A DNA stretch of 13,431 nucleotides from Deltaproteobacteria bacterium (GTDB taxonomy: Bacteria > Desulfobacterota > Deferrimicrobia > Deferrimicrobiales > Deferrimicrobiaceae): positions 182 to 13,612 of the forward strand of contig DOTC01000112.1 of NCBI GenBank assembly GCA_003513855.1, read 5' to 3'. Position 1 is the stretch's first letter. Each line of letters begins with the position of its first letter. Both the position numbers and the translations under genes were made by a program. A model generated the notes under the pieces. That model worked only from the letters and a program-made list of their open reading frames with translations, had not been told where the DNA came from and did no database searches. This document shows, one piece after another, positions 1-7,175 of the stretch.

Positions 1-618
1 GTCCTCGACTCGGCGAAGGGCTGGTCCGGAGTCATCCGGTTCAACAAGGGGATTTTCGAGCAGTTCCAGGGGTTCTATCACCGGACCGACACGTTCACCC
101 TGGGTGTGTGCAACGGATGCCAGCTGATGGCGCTGCTTGGCTGGGTCCCCTGGGCCGGGATCGAGGACAGGAACCAGCCCAGATTCATCCACAATCTCTC
201 GGGACGGTTCGAATCCCGGTTCTCGACCGTCCGGATCTTCCCTAGCCCCTCCATCATGCTGGAAGGGATGGCCGGCTCCACACTGGGGATCTGGGTCGCC
301 CACGGGGAAGGAAGGGCCTACTTCCCCCGAAAGGATATTCTCAAGAAAGTGGAGGCGCTGTCGCTCGCGCCCATCCGGTATGTCGACGACAGACGGCAAC
401 CGACTACGCAATACCCGTTCAACCCGAACGGATCGGTAAAAGGGATTGCGGCGCTATGCTCCCCTGACGGCCGTCACCTTGCAATTATGCCTCATCCCGA
501 GAGGACATTTCTCAAATGGCAATGGGGCTTTATGCCAGATAAGTGGAAGAATAACCTGAAATCTTCCCCCTGGTTTAGGATGTTCCGGAACGCCAGGGAA
601 TGGTGCGGGAAACCCTGA
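1..618 (+). CDS. purL: Phosphoribosylformylglycinamidine synthase, C-terminal glutaminase part (5' truncated by window)
   Basis: This is the last 205 residues of the single-chain FGAM synthase, a purine biosynthesis enzyme that makes FGAM from FGAR, ATP and glutamine in the cytoplasm. The visible part is the class I glutamine amidotransferase domain. The nucleophile motif GVCNGCQLM lies near residues 35-43, with the first Cys (C37) catalytic. The His/Glu pair sits in MPHPER (H165, E167), followed by the usual short tail ending in a Trp-rich segment. The 'RF.NLSGRFESRF' stretch is also typical of this domain. The frame is open from base 1, so the start and the synthase domains lie upstream of the window. 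The GTG inside the motif is not a start. A separate PurQ subunit would be preceded by its own N-terminus; the motifs and tail fit the large fused PurL better. The gene is convergent with the next, 14 nt apart. Confidence 0.95.
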   Translation, partial: VLDSAKGWSGVIRFNKGIFEQFQGFYHRTDTFTLGVCNGCQLMALLGWVPWAGIEDRNQPRFIHNLSGRFESRFSTVRIFPSPSIMLEGMAGSTLGIWVAHGEGRAYFPRKDILKKVEALSLAPIRYVDDRRQPTTQYPFNPNGSVKGIAALCSPDGRHLAIMPHPERTFLKWQWGFMPDKWKNNLKSSPWFRMFRNAREWCGKP

Positions 619-632
619 CCATCGCTGTAGCG

Positions 633-956
633 TCAGTCGAGATCGACGTCCCGAAGGGGGCGCTTGGGCGGCTCCCCCTGGCTCTTCTCCATGAACTCCT
701 TGAACTTCTTGTCCATCGTGGCGCCTTTTTCCCTGTCGGTCTTGACGATCTCCTGATACCGCGCCTCGACGCGGGCCTTCTCGTCGGCAAGAAGTTTCTC
801 CGCATCCTTGAGATCCGCGGACTTCCTCGGATCCTTCGCTTCCCTCCACTCCTTGACGACCCCCGCGCCGGCATCGATGATAAGAGTCGATCCGCAACAG
901 GGGCAGGTCAGCTGGATGGCTGTCTCGCCATGTTCCATCGTAACATTATATCCCAT
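633..956 (-). CDS. Small CxxC and charged coiled-coil protein, unknown function
   Basis: A 107-aa soluble protein with no family I can name. A single metal-binding-like knuckle, CPCCG (C18-C21), lies in a short N-terminal beta-like segment. A long, strongly charged stretch follows (about residues 36-95, rich in K, E, R and D), which looks like a helical coiled coil. With only one CxxC, a zinc site would need dimerisation or other ligands such as H9. The ATG at 956 has GGAG about 9 nt upstream. A second ATG six codons in is possible. It is the last gene of the minus-strand run DUF6599-DUF362-hisF, beginning 36 nt after the hisF stop, so it is probably co-transcribed. Its function is unknown. 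Confidence 0.75.
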   Translation of the reverse strand: MGYNVTMEHGETAIQLTCPCCGSTLIIDAGAGVVKEWREAKDPRKSADLKDAEKLLADEKARVEARYQEIVKTDREKGATMDKKFKEFMEKSQGEPPKRPLRDVDLD

Positions 957-992
957 TTCGCGGCGCTCCGGGCCGAATGTCCCCTTTCCCTT

Positions 993-1757
993 CTACCCTG
1001 CCACCTGAAGCCCTTTGGAACGCAGGTACTCCTTGACCTGGCCGATGCCGAGGATCCGGAAATGGAACACGGATGCGGCCAGCAGGATGGCGGCTCCACC
1101 CTCCACCACCGCCAGGTGGAAGTCCTCCAGCTTCCCCGCCCCGCCGGAGGCCACCACCGGGAGATCCACCGCCCCGGAGATGGCTCGTGTGAATTCCAGA
1201 TCGTACCCGGCTTTCGTCCCGTCGCCGTCCATGCTCGTGGGAAGAATCACCCCGGCCCCCATTTCCTGGCACTCTCTCGCCCATGACGCGGCATCCTTCC
1301 CCACGGGTCGGGTGCCGCCGGCCACCACAACCTCGAATCCCGAAGGCATGGACCCGTTCCTGCATCCGTCTATGGCTATGGTGATCTTCTCCTTCCCGAA
1401 CTTCTCCGCAGCTTTCCTGACGAGGTCCGGATCCTTGATCGCCGCGCTGTTCATCGATACCTTGTCGGCCCCGGCATCCATCACCATTTCGATATCCTCC
1501 AGGCTGCCGATGCCGCCTCCGACGGTGAGGGGTATGTCGATCGAGGAAGCGACCGCTTTCACCCAGGACAGCCGGGTCTTCCGGTTCTCCACCGTGGCGG
1601 CGATATCAAGCACGGCCAGCTCGTCCGCCCCTTCCCTTTGGTAGAAGACGGCGTTTTCCACCGGGTCGCCCGCCTCCCGCAGGTTCACGAAATGGACCCC
1701 CTTAACCACCCGGCCGTCCTTCATGTCGAGACAGGGCATGATTCTGATCGGCTCCAT
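993..1757 (-). CDS. hisF: Imidazole glycerol phosphate synthase cyclase subunit HisF
   Basis: A 254-aa (beta/alpha)8 barrel of normal HisF length (about 252). HisF receives ammonia from HisH and converts PRFAR to imidazole glycerol phosphate and AICAR in histidine synthesis. Both catalytic aspartates are present at the numbering of the Thermotoga enzyme: D11 in CLDMKDGRVVKG and D130 in IAIDG. The phosphate-binding glycine motifs are also intact (TVGGGIGS near 78-85, ASGGAG near 203-208), as is TSMDGDGTKAGYD and the ending ASVFHF. The open frame extends upstream, but ATG 1757 has a strong AAAGGAG Shine-Dalgarno and begins at the conserved N-terminus. No hisH, hisA or hisI lies next to it. It sits 37 nt behind a DUF362 gene, so it is detached from a his operon or is a second copy. 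Pro173 lies in 'ILPTS', where many HisFs have Leu. Confidence 0.93.
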   Translation of the reverse strand: MEPIRIMPCLDMKDGRVVKGVHFVNLREAGDPVENAVFYQREGADELAVLDIAATVENRKTRLSWVKAVASSIDIPLTVGGGIGSLEDIEMVMDAGADKVSMNSAAIKDPDLVRKAAEKFGKEKITIAIDGCRNGSMPSGFEVVVAGGTRPVGKDAASWARECQEMGAGVILPTSMDGDGTKAGYDLEFTRAISGAVDLPVVASGGAGKLEDFHLAVVEGGAAILLAASVFHFRILGIGQVKEYLRSKGLQVAG

Positions 1758-1794
1758 CGGTTCTCCTTTCCCGTCGCTCTGTTTCTGTCCATGA

Positions 1795-2691
1795 CTATAG
1801 ATACTGGTCCTTTTGCCACCCCAGCCGGATGAGTTCGATCCTTTCCGCCCTGCTGTTGCCCAGTCCGAACCGGGTGTCGGCAGCGACGATGTGCCGGGGC
1901 AAAGGCGTGACCGGTCTCTCTCCACCAAAGAAGGCCTCCCGCCTGGCCTGAATGATCCGGGCGCCCGTCGCGTCGGCGGCAACCGGGTCCTGGCTTACGA
2001 TCAGGCCGCTGTAGGGCCAGGTGTGCTGGCGGCTGAAATGGTGGGGCCCCATTCCATGAAAAAGAGGCGTGAGCATCACAAGGATGTTGAGCCTCGTTTT
2101 CCCTTTGACATGGGGAAGTTGCCATATCGCGCCCAGCCGCTCGCAGGCATTGTCGTGATATCGGCTCGGCTGGGGTACGAACATGATGTAGTTTTTGAGG
2201 AGGGTGCCGAGGCCGGACCAGTGGTGGGTCCGCATGGGCCTCACGTTGATAAGGGCCGTGGATTGTTGGAAAACGGCGTCCCGGAGCACTCCCCGGTCAT
2301 CTGCGGAGATGTTCTCCTCCCCGACGCCCGCTTCGAGGAGGCGCTTCCGGATAGCCTCGTTGAGGGGGGGCGGCGTAGGAAGATAGGGCCAGGCATTGGT
2401 CTTGATCCCGACGATGTCACCGGGCGTCACCAGCCGCTTCCATGCCGAAGACGGGTCGGGCGCATCCAGAAGCGTGGTGACCGCATCGTCCAGCATCTCC
2501 TCCAGGGCGATCCGGTTGATCTGCTCATTGCTATCGAGAACATCCTTGTCACGCATCAGCACGACTCGGCTCTTGCCTTCCCGGTTTGCAGAGGAACCCA
2601 CTCCGTGGGGCAACCCCATGAAGCTTCCCAGTGTAATACATGCTCCAGCCCGGAGAAAATCGCGGCGGGTGATGATATTTTTCACGGACAT
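1795..2691 (-). CDS. DUF362 domain-containing protein with Tat signal
   Basis: A 298-aa protein that opens with a twin-arginine signal, TRRDFLRAG (residues 8-16), followed by a hydrophobic stretch, so export by Tat in folded form is expected. The body resembles DUF362 (PF04015): 'GDIVGIKTNAW' near residue 90 and 'DPVAADATGARII' in the C-terminal third are family signatures. I see no CxxCxxC iron-sulfur motif, although some DUF362 proteins carry one. The biochemical role of the family is not established. ATG 2691 has GGGGAGG upstream. The start lies inside the end of the preceding DUF6599 gene (10-nt overlap), which indicates translational coupling. The longer open frame running up to 3363 is a shadow of that gene. 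Confidence 0.88.
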   Translation of the reverse strand: MSVKNIITRRDFLRAGACITLGSFMGLPHGVGSSANREGKSRVVLMRDKDVLDSNEQINRIALEEMLDDAVTTLLDAPDPSSAWKRLVTPGDIVGIKTNAWPYLPTPPPLNEAIRKRLLEAGVGEENISADDRGVLRDAVFQQSTALINVRPMRTHHWSGLGTLLKNYIMFVPQPSRYHDNACERLGAIWQLPHVKGKTRLNILVMLTPLFHGMGPHHFSRQHTWPYSGLIVSQDPVAADATGARIIQARREAFFGGERPVTPLPRHIVAADTRFGLGNSRAERIELIRLGWQKDQYL

Positions 2692-3608
2692 GCCTTTGCC
2701 TCCCCAAGAAGATCCTCGGCAAGAGATCGGCTGTCTGATTCCAGAACGACCGCCAGAAACCTCCCCTTCAGCGATGCGGCGGCCCATTTCCCGTTTTCCA
2801 GCCGAAGGGGTACCTTTCCTTCCGCCTCGGGCAGGTAGTGTGCAAGAAACCGGCTGCAGGCTTCTTTTGCCTTCCCCGGATTCGGGTACTGCACGAGGAG
2901 GAACCGGGCGCGTTTTCCGTCCCGGCTGTACGTGGCGAGGAGAGCATCCGTTTCCTTGCCGAGATTCAGGATGTTTTCGTCCGCAAGGTAGTAGTGGTAG
3001 TTGAGCAGCATGGGGTGATGAAGGTAACGGACGCTCCGGTCCCGAAGCCCCTTCGGCGGAAGCCCGAGCAGGATTGCCGGTTTCCTCCCCTCTTCCCTGA
3101 TGAGCGATGCAACCGCCCTTGCCAGATGAAAGGCTGCCTCTTTTGCGGCGGGCGTTTCGCGTTCCATGTAGAGGGAGACGAAGAAGCGGCTTTTCCAGAA
3201 GCTGAGCCACCCTTGCCGGTAAAGCGCATCCTGCCCCACATTTGCGGGTTTCCCTTCCCTGTCGTGAGTGAATACGCCGAACGCATCTTCGGAAGACCCC
3301 ATGTCGAAGATATCCAGCACGATGGCGGGCTCGCCGGCAGCGGTGTAGCTGCGGGAAAGGCAACGCTGCATGTTATAGGCCCGGTAGACTTCCCCCGCAC
3401 CGTCGATGTAGTCGTAGATTGTCTCCCCGTCATAGGTGCCGTCCTGACCGGTTGCGTTCCATGCACCAACCTGGCGATCCAGGGCTTCAGCCATGGTTGC
3501 GAGAGAATCCGCAAAGGATTTCCGTGTCATCAACAGGGAAAACCATCCTGCAGCCAAGGTCACCAGCAACAGGAACAAGGCTTTTTTCACGCTTTCACCC
3601 CATCGCAT
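2682..3608 (-). CDS. DUF6599-like exported protein
   Basis: A 308-aa protein with an N-terminal signal or anchor (hydrophobic stretch about residues 10-27, then KSFADS as a possible cleavage region). The mature part carries 'YDGETIYDYIDGAGEVYRAYNM', 'DIFDMGSSEDAFGVFTHDREG' and 'SFWKSRFFVSLY'. I associate this pattern with DUF6599, a periplasmic family of unknown function; the assignment is from memory of the family. The ATG at 3608 has a weak Shine-Dalgarno sequence. A GTG at 3590 preceded by GGGTGA is a real alternative and would give a shorter, more typical n-region. It is the first gene of the minus-strand operon and is coupled to the DUF362 gene by a 10-nt overlap. The pairing suggests that the two act together in the periplasm. 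Confidence 0.82.
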   Translation of the reverse strand: MRWGESVKKALFLLLVTLAAGWFSLLMTRKSFADSLATMAEALDRQVGAWNATGQDGTYDGETIYDYIDGAGEVYRAYNMQRCLSRSYTAAGEPAIVLDIFDMGSSEDAFGVFTHDREGKPANVGQDALYRQGWLSFWKSRFFVSLYMERETPAAKEAAFHLARAVASLIREEGRKPAILLGLPPKGLRDRSVRYLHHPMLLNYHYYLADENILNLGKETDALLATYSRDGKRARFLLVQYPNPGKAKEACSRFLAHYLPEAEGKVPLRLENGKWAAASLKGRFLAVVLESDSRSLAEDLLGEAKACP

Positions 3609-3787
3609 ATCCAGCCGGCCCCTGGTCCGTCAGGGACTCCGTACTCATTAAAGTATAAGCGGGATGTGACGTTTTTTGGCAGATTCCGTTTGGGCTTTCG
3701 AGTTACTGCCCGAATTTGTCTGCCCTGCAACCCATTTGGATCCACAAATCTAACGGCATTTCAGATGCTTACCACTATCCGTTTCCT

Positions 3788-3803
3788 TGGCATACATTTT
3801 TCA
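3788..3803 (+). promoter_or_regulatory. Possible sigma-54-like promoter upstream of the FecR-domain gene
   Basis: The divergent gap 3609-3840 holds no gene. Within it, TGGCATA, 4 nt, then TTTCA matches the sigma-54 -24/-12 pattern (TGGCAYR-N4-TTGCW) except for one base, G to T in the -12 element. It would start transcription near 3812, about 29 nt before the FecR ATG. No 17-nt-spaced sigma-70 pair is obvious here. The -12 mismatch is at a normally conserved base, so this is weak. Confidence 0.25.
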
Positions 3804-3840
3804 TATAGAACCTGCAGGAAGTATTGGAAGGAGTGAGACC

Positions 3841-4305
3841 ATGAAGCCGAAAAAATCCATCGTTATCCTCCTGTTGACATTGTCCGCCTTAGCGTGGTGC
3901 CTGCCCGCCGACGCCCACGAGTCCATCGGCATCGTGAGGACCTCCGCAGGCACGGCCACCATCAGCCGCGGGGGAAAGATCCTCCCGGCCGCCGTGGGGA
4001 CGAAGCTCCTTGCCGCCGACACATTGACCACCGGTTCCGACGGATCGATCGGGGTCATTCTCCGGGATAACTCCTCTCTCTCGATCGGGCCGGAGAGCAA
4101 CCTCATCATCCAGGAATTCCTCTTCTCCCCGGCCGAGGGGAAGCTCGGCCTGCTGGCCCGCATCACCAGGGGGACCATGGCCTACATCTCGGGGCTCATC
4201 GGCAAGCTGGCCCCCGAGTCTGCCCGGTTCGAGACGCCGGTGGCCACCATCGGCATCCGGGGAACCCGGTTCGCGGTGAAGGTCGGGGAACCCACCCCGA
4301 AATGA
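3841..4305 (+). CDS. Secreted FecR-domain protein
   Basis: A 154-aa protein with a clear Sec signal peptide (MKPKKS, hydrophobic core, ADA cleavage near residue 24). The rest is a FecR-type domain (PF04773): 'GTATISRGGKILPAAVGTKL', 'DTLTTGSDGSIGVILRDNSSLSIGPES', and the ending 'FETPVATIGIRGTRFAVKV'. In classical systems FecR is an inner-membrane anti-sigma or sensor protein. This form lacks a cytoplasmic domain, and no sigma factor gene is adjacent, so it is better viewed as a periplasmic or surface FecR-fold protein of unknown ligand. GGAAGGAGTGA upstream of ATG 3841 is a strong ribosome binding site. It is followed at 122 nt by the small zinc-ribbon gene. Confidence 0.88.
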   Translation: MKPKKSIVILLLTLSALAWCLPADAHESIGIVRTSAGTATISRGGKILPAAVGTKLLAADTLTTGSDGSIGVILRDNSSLSIGPESNLIIQEFLFSPAEGKLGLLARITRGTMAYISGLIGKLAPESARFETPVATIGIRGTRFAVKVGEPTPK

Positions 4306-4427
4306 GGGAACCGGACGGGATTCGTTTCCTGCCTGCCTGGCCTTCCGGTGTCGAATGTTTCCCCCCTGGTTTCCGATAAAGACCGGGAGTCTTCGGTAAA
4401 CGTCCCCAGGGGCAGGAGGATATCCCG

Positions 4428-4679
4428 ATGATCGTCGATTGCAAGCGTTGTCACGCGGAATACCGACTCAATGAGGCACTGTTCCAGGGATCAAGGGGGA
4501 TGCAGATCCGCTGCCGAAGCTGCGGTAACTCCATCCTTGTGCTGAACCCCGGGGGACTTGCCTCGGAACTGGCAGTGCTGAGAATCGCCCTTCCCCCCCA
4601 ACCGGACGACATAGAGAAACCAAGGCGCAAGTTCCGATGGCTCTCCCTGCTGACCAAAAATCCTTCCATTTATCTCTGA
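4428..4679 (+). CDS. Small MJ0042-like zinc-ribbon protein
   Basis: An 83-aa protein whose first 36 residues form a zinc ribbon with four cysteines in two pairs: C5-x2-C8 (CKRC) and C29-x2-C32 (CRSC). The 'Y.LNEALF' spacer and following 'ILVLNPG' strand match the MJ0042/zinc_ribbon_5 finger often found at the N-terminus of delta-proteobacterial regulatory or envelope proteins. The tail (residues 45-83) is basic and unstructured-looking, with no membrane segment. Here the finger stands almost alone, without the larger C-terminal domain it usually heads. GCAGGAGG lies 8 nt before the ATG. The role is unknown; nucleic-acid or protein binding is only a guess. Confidence 0.78.
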   Translation: MIVDCKRCHAEYRLNEALFQGSRGMQIRCRSCGNSILVLNPGGLASELAVLRIALPPQPDDIEKPRRKFRWLSLLTKNPSIYL

Positions 4680-4708
4680 AGGGAAACCATTTCGCCTGCC
4701 TCGTTTCC

Positions 4709-4737
4709 TTGCCTTCTCCGGATCGGCCACCGATAAT
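4709..4737 (+). promoter_or_regulatory. Sigma-70-type promoter of the 210-aa barrel gene
   Basis: TTGCCT at 4709-4714, a 17-nt spacer, and GATAAT at 4732-4737, followed by GTGC. The predicted start near 4744 leaves a leader of about 22 nt before the TTG start codon at 4766. The same architecture recurs at 9359-9387 and 11414-11442. Confidence 0.65.
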
Positions 4738-4765
4738 GTGCGTATTCCTGTCGGAGTGAAACCGA

Positions 4766-5398
4766 TTGCTTGACCGGTGTTGTCTGTCCGTCGCTCTGCT
4801 CATGGCCTTCTCCGCCTTCCTGTCCTCGCCCGCCAGGGCGGACCGGGGTGTGGAAATTACCCCATTTGTCGGCTTCCGTTTCGGGGGAGGGTTCGAGGAC
4901 AACACAACCGGCGCAAACCTGGACGTCAGCCAGGGGGAAAGCTACGGGCTCATCCTGGGGCTCCGCGCAACCGACGAGACCCAGTATGAGCTTTTCTACA
5001 GTTTCCAGAGGACGGAGCTGGGGGAGGGAGGGGTTTTCGGGGGAGAGAATCTCTTCGATCTGGACATTCATTACCTCCACATCGGCGGAACCTACCTGTT
5101 CCCGGGGGAGAGGGTGCGTCCCTTCATCGGCGGGGGGCTTGGCCTGACGTTCTTTGCCCCGGACGGTCCCGGGCTGAACGCGAAAACGTATTTCTCCCTC
5201 TCCCTGGGTGGCGGGACGAAGATCCCGATCACGAAGAGATTGGCCCTGCGGCTCGAGGGGAGAGGGTTTATGACGATTCTTCCGGATCAAACGGATATAT
5301 TCTGCGTTTCGGCCGGGGGCGCGGTCTGCAATGTGCGGGTGCAGGGCGACATATTCGGCCAGATCGAGTTTCTGGCCGGACTCTCCTTCGGGTTCTGA
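4766..5398 (+). CDS. Small outer-membrane beta-barrel protein (OmpA/OmpW-like size)
   Basis: A 210-aa protein with a Sec signal (hydrophobic core about residues 8-20, cleavage near SSPARA-D). The mature part alternates polar and hydrophobic residues in beta strands rich in Gly and aromatics: 'VEITPFVGFRFGGGFED', 'SYGLILGLRA', 'YELFYSFQRTEL', 'IHYLHIGGTYLF', 'VRPFIGGGLGLTFF'. It ends in F (EFLAGLSFGF), the usual signal for outer-membrane insertion. Length suggests an eight-stranded barrel of the PF13505 type; the ligand is unknown. The start is TTG at 4766, chosen because GGAGTGA lies about 7 nt upstream and the promoter at 4709-4737 leaves a short leader; no ATG fits. Two Cys near the C-terminus (FCVSAGGAVC) could form a periplasmic or loop disulfide. 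Confidence 0.82.
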   Translation: MLDRCCLSVALLMAFSAFLSSPARADRGVEITPFVGFRFGGGFEDNTTGANLDVSQGESYGLILGLRATDETQYELFYSFQRTELGEGGVFGGENLFDLDIHYLHIGGTYLFPGERVRPFIGGGLGLTFFAPDGPGLNAKTYFSLSLGGGTKIPITKRLALRLEGRGFMTILPDQTDIFCVSAGGAVCNVRVQGDIFGQIEFLAGLSFGF

Positions 5399-5440
5399 AG
5401 GGGGGACTGTCACGCCCGATCGTTGCGCGCTTGACTTCCT

Positions 5441-5902
5441 TCAGGGGGTTCCGCCGGATCGCACAGACCGGAATACTTCGTAAATGGACTCCCCGGATTT
5501 TCCGAAGAAGGCAAATTCGCTCTCCTCATCACGGATCGACAGCTTTGTGACGTCATAAAAACGAACCTGGCCCCGAACGCACCGGGTGATATCAGACCAC
5601 GGAATGAACATGGGGGGATGATAAAAGCGGAGCAGGAAAAACACGGACAGTCCCAGGCCGTGAGGGCTCACACGGACAAAAACGGCTCCTCCGTACCCCG
5701 GAGGGTTCAACCCGCTTCCAAGGGACATTCTCACAAAGAAGAATTTCCTGCCATCCGTGACTTTTCGGGAAGGGAACCTTTTTGCGATCCTGCGCCATCC
5801 GCTGCGGATCGACAGCATGGCGCTGGCAAACAATAGTGCTGCAAGGGCCGATAAGGGATACCAGATCGGGTAGCCCTGCCCTCTTGTCGCAAACGATAGC
5901 AT
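5441..5902 (-). CDS. Membrane-anchored protein of unknown function
   Basis: A 153-aa protein with one clear N-terminal transmembrane segment (about residues 13-33) and a second hydrophobic stretch around 'LGLSVFFLLRFYHPPMFIPW'. The 'HPPMFIPWSDI' motif and following short strands (VRFYDVTKLSI, SEFAFFG) look like a small membrane-attached beta domain, possibly PH-like; I cannot name a family. It starts 33 nt after the stop of the VKOR-DsbA gene on the same strand, so the two are probably co-transcribed. The ribosome binding site is poor (GGGGA about 12 nt from ATG), which suggests dependence on the upstream gene. It is convergent with the barrel gene ending at 5398. Confidence 0.68.
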   Translation of the reverse strand: MLSFATRGQGYPIWYPLSALAALLFASAMLSIRSGWRRIAKRFPSRKVTDGRKFFFVRMSLGSGLNPPGYGGAVFVRVSPHGLGLSVFFLLRFYHPPMFIPWSDITRCVRGQVRFYDVTKLSIRDEESEFAFFGKSGESIYEVFRSVRSGGTP

Positions 5903-5935
5903 ATCCGTCAGATTCCCCGACCGTCATTTCGCCGT

Positions 5936-6985
5936 TTACGGAGGGGCCACCCCGGATACCGCCATGAGGATATGGGGATAGGAAAGGTCCCGGACGCTGT
6001 TGAGCGACGTAATGGTTCGCGTCTTCCGGTTGTACACCACCATGGCCGGCGTCCCCTCCACGCCGAAGGCCTTCACAATGGACTGGAAATATTGAACCCC
6101 CGCGTTGACATCCGCATAGTTCAGCGGGCGGTACGTGACTCCCAGCGGAGTTACGGCCTCCTGGACGTCCCCCGGCGTGGGTTCCTTCGTCCGCAGCGCC
6201 AGCTGAAGCAGCGCCTTCCGGATGTCGAGATATCTCCCCTTCTCCCGGACGAGGAAGCTCAGGTTGTAGGGGATATAGTTCATGGTCTCGGCATGGATGG
6301 GAATGTCGACGAAGATCAGCTTGGCCCGCCTCATGATGTCCGGATACGCTTTTTCCATATCCGGTTCCGCCTTTCGGCATGCCGGACAGAACCAGTCGGT
6401 GAACACGTAGACTTCGATCTCGGAGTTCATGTTCCCGATTGCCACCGGTAGCGTATTCGCGTGAACGTTGGGAGGCGATCCTATCCCGAGGAAGGCAATA
6501 TACGAACCTGCAACCAACATTGCCGCCAGAAAGACGCCTTTCGACAGAACCCGCATCGTCGCTCCTCTCTCGGACCCGAAATGCTTCCTTGCGCCGGAAA
6601 CATATCCGGAAGCAAGAGCAATCCCCGCCACGCCAACACATAATGCCACGGCAAGGCACATCGGACACCATCTTTTGATGACGGAATGCTGCACATAGAG
6701 AAACGTGACCTCCGCTCCACACGCCCCGGCAATCACCACCGGGAAGAGAATGCGGACCCCAGGACGGTCGCGGAGATGAAACAGAAGCAGGCAGAGAGCG
6801 AAGAATCCGATCCCGAAAAAGGGGAACTTCATCCCGAAAATCGTCCATGTGTACGTCGCCTTGCACGCTTCGGTGCAAAGGCCTACGGCGAGGAAAATGG
6901 AAAGCACGAGGCCCGTTGCAAGCCCCGTCCAAACCACCGCCATCCGTATCCCGAGGGATCGTATCCTGCCTGAAATCATGGACAT
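5936..6985 (-). CDS. VKOR-DsbA fusion: vitamin K epoxide reductase-like membrane domain with thioredoxin-fold domain
   Basis: A 349-aa protein that should make disulfides in exported proteins and pass the electrons to quinone. The N-terminal half (about residues 12-130) is a VKOR-type helical bundle. It has the loop cysteines C37 and C41 (CTEAC) and the quinone-side CxxC (CPMC, C107 and C110) at the start of a membrane helix. A further hydrophobic helix (about 150-170) leads to a periplasmic DsbA-like thioredoxin domain, with the redox motif CPAC (C200, C203) after 'VYVFTDWF' and the cis-proline in 'GVEGTPAMVV' (P313). Fusion puts oxidase and regenerator in one chain. ATG 6985 has no strong Shine-Dalgarno; ATG 6979 is an alternative. 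It is divergent from the BamA-like gene, whose kind of product is often disulfide dependent. Confidence 0.88.
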   Translation of the reverse strand: MSMISGRIRSLGIRMAVVWTGLATGLVLSIFLAVGLCTEACKATYTWTIFGMKFPFFGIGFFALCLLLFHLRDRPGVRILFPVVIAGACGAEVTFLYVQHSVIKRWCPMCLAVALCVGVAGIALASGYVSGARKHFGSERGATMRVLSKGVFLAAMLVAGSYIAFLGIGSPPNVHANTLPVAIGNMNSEIEVYVFTDWFCPACRKAEPDMEKAYPDIMRRAKLIFVDIPIHAETMNYIPYNLSFLVREKGRYLDIRKALLQLALRTKEPTPGDVQEAVTPLGVTYRPLNYADVNAGVQYFQSIVKAFGVEGTPAMVVYNRKTRTITSLNSVRDLSYPHILMAVSGVAPP

Positions 6986-7106
6986 CTATGGTATTTTACC
7001 CGGGAACATCCTGTCCAGGGAAGACCTGTCTGCACGGGTGCGCTGGACAGCAACACCTCCGGTCCCGACGGACCGGGGGAAGGAGGAGCATGTCACACCC
7101 CTTCCC

Positions 7107-7134
7107 TTGACGACTCCGTTCTGGCCACAATATT
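7107..7134 (+). promoter_or_regulatory. Candidate promoter of the BamA-like gene
   Basis: TTGACG (7107-7112, five of six consensus bases), a 16-nt spacer, and AATATT (7129-7134, four of six). The predicted start near 7141 lies 35 nt before the ATG at 7176. The rest of the divergent gap 6986-7175 shows nothing else I can support. Confidence 0.4.
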
Positions 7135-7175
7135 GCGGGCAGACCGAATCTGTTTGCCGGCAGGACAAAAAGCCG

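Noticed and set aside
1813..2838. Long plus-strand open frame opposite the DUF362 gene
   Set aside because: Arg/Gly/Pro-rich shadow of a GC-rich gene, with no domain and no ribosome site; the minus frame carries clear family motifs.
2692..3363. N-terminal extension of the DUF362 frame up to 3363
   Set aside because: It lies within the DUF6599 gene in another frame; the Tat signal, ribosome site and family N-terminus all begin at 2691.
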